DNA of 64,000 bases. It comes from Lachnospiraceae bacterium (lineage in GTDB: Bacteria; Bacillota; Clostridia; Lachnospirales; Lachnospiraceae). The stretch spans positions 1 through 64,000 of the forward strand of contig JAFWDI010000017.1 in assembly GCA_017513125.1 (NCBI GenBank), in the 5' to 3' direction. The translations under genes were made by a program, and so were the position numbers. The notes under the pieces are model-generated. The model was not told where the DNA came from. It searched no databases and saw nothing but the letters and a program-made list of their open reading frames with translations. Shown here in pieces: positions 24,900-32,903 of this stretch (its first letter is position 1; every line of letters starts with the position of its first letter).

Positions 24900-25919
24900 A
24901 TGCTGAAAAGTGAACTGGTAGAAGAGATCGTCGATTCGATCGACGACGACACCTGGGACGAACTGGACGAAGACGAGCTGGATGTTACGATCAGTATCTG
25001 GAACCGCAGGCTCCTGCTGCAGCTCTGGGAAGGCTACGGAGTCTTTAACGGCGAGGTCGACGATGACGAGGTCGAGGAGCTGAAGGAGGCGGTCGCGGAG
25101 TATCTGGCGCGCGAATGGCCGGAGGAGCCGGACGCGCATATCTTCGTGATCCAGTCCTGCCTCGCGCTGAAATTCCTTTATAACCGCCCGCTGCACCCGC
25201 AGGAGATCGTGCATTATCAGACGTTCATCGAGGACGGGAAGGCGCGGTATTTCTGCCCGCAGCGCGGGAAGGAGGCGCAGGGTCTCTGCAGGTACTGCTG
25301 CGCGGAAGCGATCGACGAGCTGACGGAGAAACGCGAGGCGCAGATCGCTGAACTGGCGGAGAAGGAAGGCCCGAAGACGGCACTGATCCTGAAGGAGGCG
25401 TTCGCGGCCGGTATCCAGAACGCCGGCGTCGTGACCTCCGACCGGCTCGAGTTCTATGAAAAAGTGCGCCGGCTCTGCGACCGGAGCGCCTGCCGCTTCC
25501 AGGGCACCACGTGGGCCTGCCCGCCCGCGGTCGGGACACTCGACGAGTGCCGGGAAAAGGTCGCGCCCTATGAGAAGATGCTGCTGATCTCGACGCCGTT
25601 CCTTCTGTCGGATCTGCTGGATTTCCGCGAGCTGGACTACACGTCGCGCGACTTCCACGTCATCACGCAGGATCTGGGCGCGAGGCTGCGGCCTCTGCTG
25701 GGCGACTTCTTCATGATGAGTAACGAGTCGTGCATCGAGTGTGAAAAGTGCACCTATCCGAATGCGCCGTGCCGTTATCCCGAACGGCTCCAGCCGTCGA
25801 TCGAGGGCTTCGGCTTCCTGGTGGCCGAGCTGGCGAAGAAAGCCGGCATCCCTTATACGAACGGACAGTCGACCTCGACCTATTTCGGGGCTGTGTTTTA
25901 TAACGAGGAGGGGAAATAA
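24900..25919 (+). CDS. DUF2284 metal-binding protein with acidic N-terminal domain
   Basis: A 339-residue protein. The last ~170 residues are a DUF2284 domain, seen from the Cys pattern CRFQGTTWACPP...C and then CIECEKC...CRYPE, ending in GFGFLV. The family is predicted to bind metal and is repeatedly found beside UroD-like methyltransferases in anaerobes, as here. The first ~140 residues form an acidic helical domain (EIVDSIDDDTWDELDEDE) that I do not recognise, followed by a small Cys cluster (CRYCC). ATG at 24900 follows GAGGGA. Its stop is 3 bases from the UroD-like start, so the two are surely one operon. Confidence 0.82.
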   Translation: MLKSELVEEIVDSIDDDTWDELDEDELDVTISIWNRRLLLQLWEGYGVFNGEVDDDEVEELKEAVAEYLAREWPEEPDAHIFVIQSCLALKFLYNRPLHPQEIVHYQTFIEDGKARYFCPQRGKEAQGLCRYCCAEAIDELTEKREAQIAELAEKEGPKTALILKEAFAAGIQNAGVVTSDRLEFYEKVRRLCDRSACRFQGTTWACPPAVGTLDECREKVAPYEKMLLISTPFLLSDLLDFRELDYTSRDFHVITQDLGARLRPLLGDFFMMSNESCIECEKCTYPNAPCRYPERLQPSIEGFGFLVAELAKKAGIPYTNGQSTSTYFGAVFYNEEGK

Positions 25920-25922
25920 ACC

Positions 25923-26912
25923 ATGATGACACCCAGAGAGAACGCGATGGCGATCTATAACCGCGAGCAGCCGGACCGCTATGATGACCTGATGAACGCG
26001 CTGGTCCTGCTGCCGGACCCGGTCCTGCTGGCGAACATGGTCCCGCAGGACGGACAGCCTCATCAGAACCTTTGGGGCGTGACCTACGTCTGGAAGCCCG
26101 GCGCCCCCGGCGCTCATCCCTATATCACGGATGAAAACAAGGTGCTGAAGGATCTCGATCTCTGGGAAGAGCAGGTGAAGGTCCCCTCGCTGGACGGCCT
26201 GGACTGGGGCCCCGCGAAGGAGGCCGAGGCGAAGGTCGACCGCGGTGAGAAGATGGTCAGCTTTCTGTTCGGCGGCGGTCTGTTCGAGACTTCGCATTTC
26301 CTGATGGGCATGGAGGACGCGCTCCTGAACTATCAGATCGATCCGGACACGATGATCGACTTCCTCACCGTGGTGAAGGACTGGAAGATCGAGTATATCC
26401 GCCGGATGGCGGAGGAACTGCACCCGGACATCATCTTTTATCATGACGACTGGGGAAATAAGAAGAATACCTTCCTGCCGCCCTCGGTCTGGCGCGAGGT
26501 CATTAAGCCCCTGCAGCAGGAGATATCCGACGCGATCCACGACTGCGGCATGATCTACATGCATCACGCGGACTGCATCTGCCAGCCGATCGTGACGGAC
26601 ATGGTGGATATCGGGGTCGACGTCTGGCAGGGAGTTATCGCTCAGAACGACATCGTCGAGATCCAGCGGATCACCGAAGGCAAGCTCGCGATGGTCGGCG
26701 GGATCGACGGCCCGGCGATCGACCTGACGAACACGACGGAGGAGGAGATCCGCACCGAGGTGCGCCGCGCGATCGACACGTACTGCCCGGCGGGACGCTT
26801 CTATCCGAGCATTCCGAACGGCTGCTGCTTCCACGAGCGGAATGACGCGATCTATCGGGACGAGCTGGAGAAGTACGGCCGGCAGTTCGCGCTGGAGCAT
26901 CCGATCGGGTGA
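25923..26912 (+). CDS. UroD-like methyltransferase
   Basis: A 329-residue protein of the UroD superfamily, second in the window. It shares with the copy at 6121 the blocks LLTARENYY/MTPRENAMAIY, NLWGVTY, FYHDDWGNK and VDVWQGVIAQND, but the metal region reads YMHHADCICQP, so a His-x-Asp-Cys arrangement keeps a Cys near the site. The final Cys pair is in NGCCFHERND. It is more likely a corrinoid-linked methyltransferase or demethylase than HemE. It follows DUF2284 by 3 bases and is served by a GAGGAGG inside that gene. The operon ends at the terminator at 26956. Methoxylated or methylamine-type substrates are guesses. Confidence 0.82.
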   Translation: MMTPRENAMAIYNREQPDRYDDLMNALVLLPDPVLLANMVPQDGQPHQNLWGVTYVWKPGAPGAHPYITDENKVLKDLDLWEEQVKVPSLDGLDWGPAKEAEAKVDRGEKMVSFLFGGGLFETSHFLMGMEDALLNYQIDPDTMIDFLTVVKDWKIEYIRRMAEELHPDIIFYHDDWGNKKNTFLPPSVWREVIKPLQQEISDAIHDCGMIYMHHADCICQPIVTDMVDIGVDVWQGVIAQNDIVEIQRITEGKLAMVGGIDGPAIDLTNTTEEEIRTEVRRAIDTYCPAGRFYPSIPNGCCFHERNDAIYRDELEKYGRQFALEHPIG

Positions 26913-26955
26913 GCGGGAGAGCAGGCGAAATAAAGAAAGAGAAATAAAGAAATAA

Positions 26956-26987
26956 AAACGCGGCCGGAAACTGCTCCGGCCGCGTTT
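26956..26987. terminator. two-way intrinsic terminator
   Basis: AAACGCGGCCGGA and its exact complement form a 13-bp stem around AACTGC, with A/T runs on both sides. It separates the convergent UroD-like and flavodoxin-fold genes. Confidence 0.92.
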
Positions 26988-27008
26988 GTCATGCCTGAAA
27001 GAATGGGT

Positions 27009-27563
27009 TCAGCGGTAATGCGTGATCGCCGCGTCGATGGCGTCGTCCAGATTTCCTCCCGGGTAGTCCAGGTTCTCCGCCTTCACGAGATGCGTGTCGC
27101 GGATGCCCCAGAACGTGCGGGCGAGCTCGCGGATGTAGCCGTATCCGAAGGTCGTGTTATCGATGGTCCTTCCGGAGGTCATGACGTAGTAGACCGCCGT
27201 GGCCTTGCACAGGCCGTTGATATGACCGTCGTCCGTGTATTCGAACGTGACCCCGGGGACGTTGATCGTCTCGAGATAGATCTTCATGATAGCCGGGAAC
27301 GAGTAATCCCAGTAGGGCGCCGCGAAAATGATGGCGTCCGCCTCGGCAAACTGTCTCGCATATTCGAACTCTTCGGTCCAGAGCTCGCCGGAAGCCAGGA
27401 AAATGTTCCGGTCGACCAGAGGAAGACCGTACAGGGGTTTGATCCGTTCTTTTTCGAGGAAGATCTCGGTGACGTTTCCGCCGAGTTTCTCGGCCAGTTT
27501 TCTGGCGAGTTTGATCGTGCGGGATTTTTTGCGTACGCAGGCATTGACTAAAAGAATCTCCAT
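27009..27563 (-). CDS. NAD(P)H-dependent FMN reductase / flavodoxin-fold
   Basis: A 184-residue flavodoxin-fold protein of the NAD(P)H dehydrogenase (quinone)/AzoR-like family. The start MEILLVNACVRKKSRT is the FMN phosphate-binding strand-loop, FAAPYWDYSFPAIMKIYLE is the second flavin loop and TSGRT the third. It would transfer hydride from NAD(P)H to quinones, azo compounds or flavins. ATG at 27563 is chosen for its AGGGAGGA site; longer frames have none. It stands alone, divergent from the SRAP gene. Confidence 0.87.
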   Translation of the reverse strand: MEILLVNACVRKKSRTIKLARKLAEKLGGNVTEIFLEKERIKPLYGLPLVDRNIFLASGELWTEEFEYARQFAEADAIIFAAPYWDYSFPAIMKIYLETINVPGVTFEYTDDGHINGLCKATAVYYVMTSGRTIDNTTFGYGYIRELARTFWGIRDTHLVKAENLDYPGGNLDDAIDAAITHYR

Positions 27564-27673
27564 AGAAAGAAGTCCTCCCTTCTTCAATATGCATCGGTCC
27601 TGTATAATAATATAAACAATCCGGAACCGCATGTCCAACGAAAAGCGCAAAAACAGGAGACGGGAACGGGCTT

Positions 27674-28264
27674 ATGTGCGGAAGATACTATTACGACGAT
27701 TATATGTGGGCGGATATCCGGGATGATTTCCCGGAGCTTTCGGACGCGTTTCCGTCCATGGATCACGGCCCGGTTTCCGGCGCTCCCGGCGATATCACGC
27801 CCGCGATGAAGGCGTGGTCGCTGGCAGAGGGCCTGCGCCCGGGGCTTCTGACCTGGGGGTTCCGCGGACGCGATGGGAAGCTGATCATCAATGCCCGGGC
27901 CGAGACCATCGCGGAAAAGCCCGCCTTCGCGGAGAGCGTCCGGAAACGCCGCTGCGTGCTGCCGGCAGCCGGGTTCTACGAGTGGGACGCCGGGCGCCGC
28001 AGGGTCCGCTTTACGCTGCCGGACAGGCCGGTGCTCTATCTGGCGGGCGTCTGGCGCCCGGACGGGGAGGATACGCGGTTCGTCGTCATCACCCGCGAGG
28101 CGAACGACTCGATGCGGCCGGTGCACGACCGCATGCCGCTGATGATCGCACCGGAAGATGTGCGCGACTGGATCGCCCGGCCGGAGCGGACGGAGGAGCT
28201 TCTGGGACAGCCGCTTCCGGAGCTGCGGGCGGAGCGGGACTATGAGCAGCTGAAGTGGTTCTGA
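27674..28264 (+). CDS. SRAP-family protein (HMCES/YedK), abasic-site DNA-protein crosslinker
   Basis: A 196-residue SOS-response-associated peptidase domain. Cys2, the residue that forms a thiazolidine link with an abasic site in single-stranded DNA, is in place in MCGRYYYDD, as are the Asn of NARAET, the Glu of AGFYEWD and the active-site His of PVHDRMPLMI. Length is normal. It shields abasic sites during replication. The gene stands alone, with a strong terminator 34 bases after it. It starts at ATG 27674 with a GGGAACGGG region upstream rather than a clear Shine-Dalgarno. Confidence 0.92.
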   Translation: MCGRYYYDDYMWADIRDDFPELSDAFPSMDHGPVSGAPGDITPAMKAWSLAEGLRPGLLTWGFRGRDGKLIINARAETIAEKPAFAESVRKRRCVLPAAGFYEWDAGRRRVRFTLPDRPVLYLAGVWRPDGEDTRFVVITREANDSMRPVHDRMPLMIAPEDVRDWIARPERTEELLGQPLPELRAERDYEQLKWF

Positions 28265-28297
28265 CTGAGGAACCGATCCGAAACGCCGTTCAGTCAG

Positions 28298-28327
28298 CGG
28301 CCCGGGAGTACCCGGGCTGTTTTTTTG
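28298..28327 (+). terminator. intrinsic terminator
   Basis: CGGCCCGGG-AGTA-CCCGGGCTG followed by seven T, ending the SRAP gene just before the feo control region. Confidence 0.9.
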
Positions 28328-28335
28328 CGGAGAGG

Positions 28336-28391
28336 TTAGGTGCCTCTAATAAAAGTTAGGCATTGACAACTAGAGTTAGCCGTTATAAACT
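28336..28391 (+). promoter_or_regulatory. feo promoter with DtxR/IdeR-like operator half-sites
   Basis: A perfect -35 TTGACA (28363-28368) and TAAACT (28386-28391) are 17 bp apart. Around them lie TTAGGTGCCTCTAA (28336-28349), TTAGGC (28356-28361) and TTAGCC (28376-28381). TTAGG/CCTAA half-sites are the recognition units of iron-dependent DtxR/IdeR repressors, which suits an iron uptake operon. The assignment to that regulator family is by resemblance. Confidence 0.6.
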
Positions 28392-28458
28392 CCGAAGAGT
28401 ACAAACAAACTGGATTCAGATGCATATACTCTGCGAAATGCATCGGAAAGGAGCGAAT

Positions 28459-28674
28459 ATGCTTCCGCTGACATTGGCGGCACCCGGTACGAACTGCACG
28501 ATCCTGAAGGTCGGCGGGAGTCCGGACATCAAAAAACACCTCGAGGACATGGGATTTGTCGGAGGCGGAAATGTCGAAGTGGTATCTGAGACCGGCGGAA
28601 ACCTGATCGTGATTGTAAAGGATACGCGGATCGCGATCAGTAAGGAACTGGCCGGAAAGATCATGACAGCATAG
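28459..28674 (+). CDS. FeoA family protein (first copy)
   Basis: A 71-residue SH3-like protein of the FeoA family, which supports the FeoB iron channel at the inner membrane. The block HLEDMGFVGGGNVEVVSE and the closing ISKELAGKI are typical. It starts at ATG 28459 after AAAGGAG. A second FeoA follows after 25 bases; two FeoA proteins ahead of one FeoB are common in Clostridia. Confidence 0.92.
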   Translation: MLPLTLAAPGTNCTILKVGGSPDIKKHLEDMGFVGGGNVEVVSETGGNLIVIVKDTRIAISKELAGKIMTA

Positions 28675-28699
28675 AAAAACACAGAAAAGGAGAGAGGAA

Positions 28700-28927
28700 A
28701 TGATGACATTGCGGGACGCGGCGGTCGGGGAGACCGTGAAAGTCGCGAAGCTGCACGGAACGGGCGGCATCAAAAGGCGCATCATGGACATGGGCATCAC
28801 GAAAGGCATCGAGATCTATGTCCGCAAAGTCGCGCCGCTCGGGGATCCGATCGAGGTGACCCTGCGGGGCTATGAGTTATCCATCCGTAAAGATGAGGCA
28901 GAAATGATCGAGGTAACGAAAGCATGA
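28700..28927 (+). CDS. FeoA family protein (second copy)
   Basis: A 75-residue FeoA protein with IKRRIMDMGITKGIEIYV, GDPIEVTLRGYELSIRKDEA. It is closer to the canonical FeoA than the first copy. The stop overlaps the FeoB start (ATGA), so both are translationally coupled. ATG at 28700 follows AGAGAGG; a second ATG one codon on is possible. Confidence 0.93.
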   Translation: MMTLRDAAVGETVKVAKLHGTGGIKRRIMDMGITKGIEIYVRKVAPLGDPIEVTLRGYELSIRKDEAEMIEVTKA

Positions 28928-31434
28928 GTATACGAATCGCATTGGCAGGAAACCCGAACAGCGGAAAGACCACCCTGTTCAACGGCCTGACCGGCGCCAA
29001 CCAGTTCGTGGGAAACTGGCCCGGCGTCACGGTCGAGAAAAAAGAGGGTAAGCTGAAGAAGCACGATGACGTGACGATCACCGACCTTCCGGGCATCTAC
29101 TCGCTCTCCCCCTATACGCTCGAAGAGGTCGTCGCCAGAAACTATCTGATCGAGGAGCGCCCCGATGCCATCCTGAACATCGTGGACGGCACGAACCTGG
29201 AGCGGAACCTGTATCTGACCACACAGCTGGCGGAGCTGGGCATCCCGATGGTCGTCGCCGTGAACATGATGGACATCGTGGATAAGAAGGGCGACGTGAT
29301 CGATCTCAAGGCCCTCTCAAAGGAGCTGGGCTGCCCGGCCATCCGCATCTCCGCGCTGAAGGGCGAGGGCATTCTGGAGGCGGCCGAGGCTGCGATCCGT
29401 GCGGCCGGCGGCGAGCACATGATCCCGAGACATAAGTTTTCGGGCCCGGTCGAGCACGCGATCGCGCACATCGAGGAAGCGGTCGTTCACGACATGCCGG
29501 CCGAGCAGCAGCGCTGGTACGCCGTGAAGCTGTTCGAGCGCGACGAGAAGGTCATCGAGAAGATGCAGCTGAGCGCGGACACGCTCGCGCATATCGAGCA
29601 GGATATCGCGGCGGCGGAGACCGAGCTGGATGACGACGCCGAGAGCATCATCACGAACGAGCGCTACGTCTGGATCGGAAACATCATCCATAAGATCCAC
29701 ACGAAGAAGTCGAAGGAGAAGATGACCACGTCGGACAAGATCGACCGGATCGTGACGAACCGCGTCCTGGCCCTGCCGATCTTCGCCGTGATCATGTTCC
29801 TGGTCTACTTCGTCGCGGTGACGACCGTGGGCACCTTCGTGACCGACTGGGCGAACGACGGTCTGTTCGGCGACGGCTTCCACCTGTTCAGCATCGGTAC
29901 CGCGGCCTATACGGAAAAAGACGAAGAGTACGCGGACGCGTTCAGCGTGATCGCGGGCTTCGCGGAGTATACGGGCAATGACGAGCTGCTCGAACTCATC
30001 GACGCGGAGTCGGAGGACTTTGACGCCGGCGCGGCGGTCGCTGCGGTACAGGCGTATGCAGCTACGATCGGTGAGACCGAAGAGGCGACCTATCTGGTCG
30101 AGGACGAGGAGACCCTCGCGACCGAGGAAGTCACCTCGACCGGCGCGGATCTCGCGGAGGCGGCTGCGGTCTACGCGCAGTACGGCGGCGAGGCGCCCGA
30201 CCCGGCGGACGACGGCATCTGGGTGCCCGGCGTTCCGGTCCTCGTGGAGCGCGGCCTGGACGCGGTCGGCTGCGGCGAGATCCTGAAGAGCCTGATCCTC
30301 GACGGCATCGTCGCGGGCGTCGGCGCCGTGATCGGCTTCGTTCCGCAGATGCTGGTGCTGTTCCTGATGCTGTCCTTCCTGGAGGCCTGCGGCTACATGG
30401 CCCGCGTCGCCTTCATCATGGACCGGATCTTCCGGCGCTTCGGCCTGTCCGGAAAGAGCTTCATCCCGATCCTGATCGGAACGGGCTGCGGCATCCCCGG
30501 CATCATGGCCAGCCGGACCATTGAAAACGAACGCGACCGCCGGATGACCGTCATGACGACGACGTTCATCCCCTGCGGCGCGAAGCTGCCGTTCATCGCC
30601 ATGGTCGCGGGCGCGATCTTCGGCGGCGCGGCCTGGGTGGCTCCCCTGGCATACTTCATCGGCATTGCCGCGATCGTGTGCTCGGGCATCATCCTGAAGA
30701 AGACGAAACTGTTCGAGGGCGACCCCGCCCCGTTCGTCATGGAGCTGCCGGCGTACCATCTGCCCACCGTCGGCGCGGTGCTGCGCGGCATGTGGGAGCG
30801 CGGCTGGAGCTTCATCAAGAAGGCCGGCACGGTCATCCTGCTTTCGACCATCGCGATCTGGTTCCTGACGTTCTTCGGCAGCGTGGACGGTGCGTTCCGC
30901 ATGCTGGCGGAAGAAGAGATCGGCTACAGCATCCTGGCGAAGATCGGCGGCGCGATCGCCTGGATCTTCCGGCCGCTGGGCTTCGGTACCTGGCAGGCTA
31001 CGGTGGCTTCGATCACCGGCCTGGTGGCGAAAGAGAACATCGTCGGCACCATGGGCATCCTGTACCGCGCGGCGGGTTCCGGCACCGTCTACCAGAATAT
31101 GGCGGCGGTCTTCACTTCGGCCAGCGGCATGGCGTTTCTGGTGTTTAACCTCCTGTGCGCACCCTGCTTCGCGGCCATGGGCGCCATCCGCAGGGAGATG
31201 AACTCGCACAAGTGGTTCTGGGCGGCCTTCGGCTATCAGATGGTGTTCGCGTATCTGGCGGGCCTCGCGGTCTTCGGGATCGGCAGACTGTTCACCGGAC
31301 AGGGCTTCGGCGTGACGACGGTCTTCGGCTTCCTGGTCGTGATCTTCTTCCTGTACATGCTGCTGCGGCCGCAGAAGAACCGCGGCGCGAAGAGGGCGGT
31401 CTCCGCGATTCAGGCGGCTTCCGCGAAGGAGTAA
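28924..31434 (+). CDS. feoB: ferrous iron transporter FeoB with large external insertion
   Basis: An 836-residue inner-membrane Fe2+ transporter. The N-terminal G domain has GNPNSGKTTLFNGLTG (G1), DLPGIYSLSPYT (G3) and VVAVNMMDI (G4); the two Gate blocks follow, with GTGCGIPGIMASRTIEN in the core. Between the first membrane helix (ends ~residue 320) and the next (starts ~432), where typical FeoB has ~25 residues, there are about 110 very acidic residues (EDEEYADAFSV, ELIDAESEDFDAG, VEDEETLATEEV) that should lie outside the membrane. This may be a metal-collecting module. Central gene of the feo operon. Confidence 0.95.
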   Translation: MSIRIALAGNPNSGKTTLFNGLTGANQFVGNWPGVTVEKKEGKLKKHDDVTITDLPGIYSLSPYTLEEVVARNYLIEERPDAILNIVDGTNLERNLYLTTQLAELGIPMVVAVNMMDIVDKKGDVIDLKALSKELGCPAIRISALKGEGILEAAEAAIRAAGGEHMIPRHKFSGPVEHAIAHIEEAVVHDMPAEQQRWYAVKLFERDEKVIEKMQLSADTLAHIEQDIAAAETELDDDAESIITNERYVWIGNIIHKIHTKKSKEKMTTSDKIDRIVTNRVLALPIFAVIMFLVYFVAVTTVGTFVTDWANDGLFGDGFHLFSIGTAAYTEKDEEYADAFSVIAGFAEYTGNDELLELIDAESEDFDAGAAVAAVQAYAATIGETEEATYLVEDEETLATEEVTSTGADLAEAAAVYAQYGGEAPDPADDGIWVPGVPVLVERGLDAVGCGEILKSLILDGIVAGVGAVIGFVPQMLVLFLMLSFLEACGYMARVAFIMDRIFRRFGLSGKSFIPILIGTGCGIPGIMASRTIENERDRRMTVMTTTFIPCGAKLPFIAMVAGAIFGGAAWVAPLAYFIGIAAIVCSGIILKKTKLFEGDPAPFVMELPAYHLPTVGAVLRGMWERGWSFIKKAGTVILLSTIAIWFLTFFGSVDGAFRMLAEEEIGYSILAKIGGAIAWIFRPLGFGTWQATVASITGLVAKENIVGTMGILYRAAGSGTVYQNMAAVFTSASGMAFLVFNLLCAPCFAAMGAIRREMNSHKWFWAAFGYQMVFAYLAGLAVFGIGRLFTGQGFGVTTVFGFLVVIFFLYMLLRPQKNRGAKRAVSAIQAASAKE

Positions 31435-31440
31435 TGTTTT

Positions 31441-31647
31441 ATGGGCAATGTACTGGTGATCGCCATACTGGCAGTCGTCGTCGGACTGATCGTGCGGGGT
31501 ATGATCCTCGACAGAAAGAACGGAAAGTCCTGCGGCGGGTGCGCGGGCTGCAGCGGGTGCTCTTCGGGCTGCGGGGAGCACGGGGCCTGCAGCGATCCCG
31601 GCAGGCGTGATCCGGAGCAGCCGCTGAAAGAATTTCATTTGAGGTGA
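31441..31647 (+). CDS. FeoB-associated Cys-rich membrane protein
   Basis: A 68-residue protein with one N-terminal membrane helix (VLVIAILAVVVGLIVRG) and a Cys cluster KSCGGCAGCSGCSSGCGEHGAC. This is the small Cys-rich partner found after feoB in many anaerobes; its role in iron delivery is presumed, not proved. It begins 6 bases after the feoB stop. Confidence 0.92.
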   Translation: MGNVLVIAILAVVVGLIVRGMILDRKNGKSCGGCAGCSGCSSGCGEHGACSDPGRRDPEQPLKEFHLR

Positions 31648-31651
31648 GATC

Positions 31652-31897
31652 ATGGTTCAAACGACGGTCCGGATCGAGGGCATGGCCTGCGGCATGTGCG
31701 AGGCGCACATCGCCGATACGATCCGCAGGGCGTTTCCCGGGGCGAAGAAAGTCAAGGCTTCGCATCGGAAAGGCACGGCGGTCTTCGTCACGGAGGCTGC
31801 GGCGGATGAGGCGGCGCTCAGGCAGGCGTTCGACGCGACCGGCTATCGGGTTCTGGAAGTGTCGAGCGAGCCTTGTGTGAAAAAAGGCCTGTTTTAA
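31652..31897 (+). CDS. heavy-metal-associated (HMA) domain protein
   Basis: An 81-residue protein with the HMA fold: GMACGMCEAHI carries the metal-binding Cys13-x2-Cys16, and the closing ALRQAFDATGYRV is typical. A third Cys sits in the tail (EPCVKKG). Such proteins carry copper or other soft metals; as the last gene of the feo operon (4 bases after the Cys-rich gene) it may serve iron or zinc handling instead. It starts at ATG 31652 after GAGGTGAG. Confidence 0.9.
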   Translation: MVQTTVRIEGMACGMCEAHIADTIRRAFPGAKKVKASHRKGTAVFVTEAAADEAALRQAFDATGYRVLEVSSEPCVKKGLF

Positions 31898-31961
31898 GAA
31901 GATGCGGGACGGTGATTCGGACGGCGGCTCCGGCCGCGGCATCAAAACCGTTCATGAGAAG

Positions 31962-31996
31962 GATCCCGGGAGGCATAGCGCTTCCCGGGATCTTTT
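31962..31996 (+). terminator. intrinsic terminator of the feo operon
   Basis: GATCCCGGGA and TCCCGGGATC form a 10-bp stem extended by a G-C pair, followed by TTTTG. It ends the feo operon. Confidence 0.8.
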
Positions 31997-32022
31997 GCGT
32001 TCCCGCGGCGGAAGAGAGCTCC

Positions 32023-32052
32023 TTGAAACGGCGGGCCGAATCAGGCTATCAT
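32023..32052 (+). promoter_or_regulatory. promoter, TTGAAA-18-TATCAT type
   Basis: TTGAAA (32023-32028), 18 bp, TATCAT (32047-32052) then G. It drives the DUF3786 gene 24 bases downstream, so the leader would be very short. Confidence 0.65.
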
Positions 32053-32075
32053 GAAAACAGGAACGGAGGTGTCTT

Positions 32076-32834
32076 ATGGCGAATTTCGACAAGATGACGG
32101 ACGACGGCAGAAAGCTGTTCCTCGGGTACGCCCAGGAGCGGATGATCCGGAAGTACGGGCTGCCCTCGGACGAAACGTATCTGTATTTCTGGATGCTGTG
32201 CCGGGTGTACCGGATCACGCGTGAAGAAGGCTTCGTCGAGGAGTGCCGGACGCCGGTGAGCCCGGAGGCCTGGGCCGGGATGCGCGCGCAGGGCGGCACG
32301 CCGGCATGGCCGGGAAGCGGGGAAGGGACCGGAGAGGACGCGTGGCGGCGGGCTTCGAACGGGGTGGCGATGACATTGTACGACGTACTCTGTTATGCGA
32401 AGGACGACGCCGCGGCGACGGGAGAGTTCATTAACCTGAACAGCCTCGTGACCCTGATCAGCGCCGCGGGCAATCCCGGCGGCGGCATGATGTCGAAGTA
32501 CACGAAGCCGTTTGATGCGCATCCGGACGAACTCGGGCAGGTCCTGGCCAGCCTGGGCGGCGTCCCGCAGGGAAAGGCCGACGTGTCTTATGAGATGCCG
32601 GTCTTTGACTTCATGAACGTGCGCTTCCAGCTGTGGCACGCGGACGAGGAATTCCCTGCCATGACGGAGATCTTCGTGGATAAGGGGATCCTGAGCTATA
32701 TGCATTATGAGACGGTATGGTATCTGATGATGCATTACATGATGACGCTCGACCGGGGGCTGCGGGAAAAACTGTCTCCGGAGCCGGACGGCGGAAGAGC
32801 GGGGGAGGATGAAAACTTTTATTCGTGGTCATAA
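32076..32834 (+). CDS. DUF3786 domain protein
   Basis: A 252-residue cytoplasmic protein. The C-terminal half fits DUF3786: GGVPQGKADVSYEMPVFDF, then QLWHADEEFPAMTEIFVDKG and YMHYETVWYLMMHY. The function of DUF3786 is unknown; it is common in strict anaerobes near corrinoid and CODH-related genes. No such gene is directly adjacent here; the next gene is a zinc-ribbon protein. ATG at 32076 follows ACGGAGGT. The residues between ~70 and 95 are Gly/Pro-rich and look like a loop. Confidence 0.8.
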   Translation: MANFDKMTDDGRKLFLGYAQERMIRKYGLPSDETYLYFWMLCRVYRITREEGFVEECRTPVSPEAWAGMRAQGGTPAWPGSGEGTGEDAWRRASNGVAMTLYDVLCYAKDDAAATGEFINLNSLVTLISAAGNPGGGMMSKYTKPFDAHPDELGQVLASLGGVPQGKADVSYEMPVFDFMNVRFQLWHADEEFPAMTEIFVDKGILSYMHYETVWYLMMHYMMTLDRGLREKLSPEPDGGRAGEDENFYSWS

Positions 32835-32903
32835 CCACGCAAATGCCGCGCCGGGAGTATTATATTGGCCTCAGAACGAACGGACTGAGAGGAGGTGCCG
32901 GAG

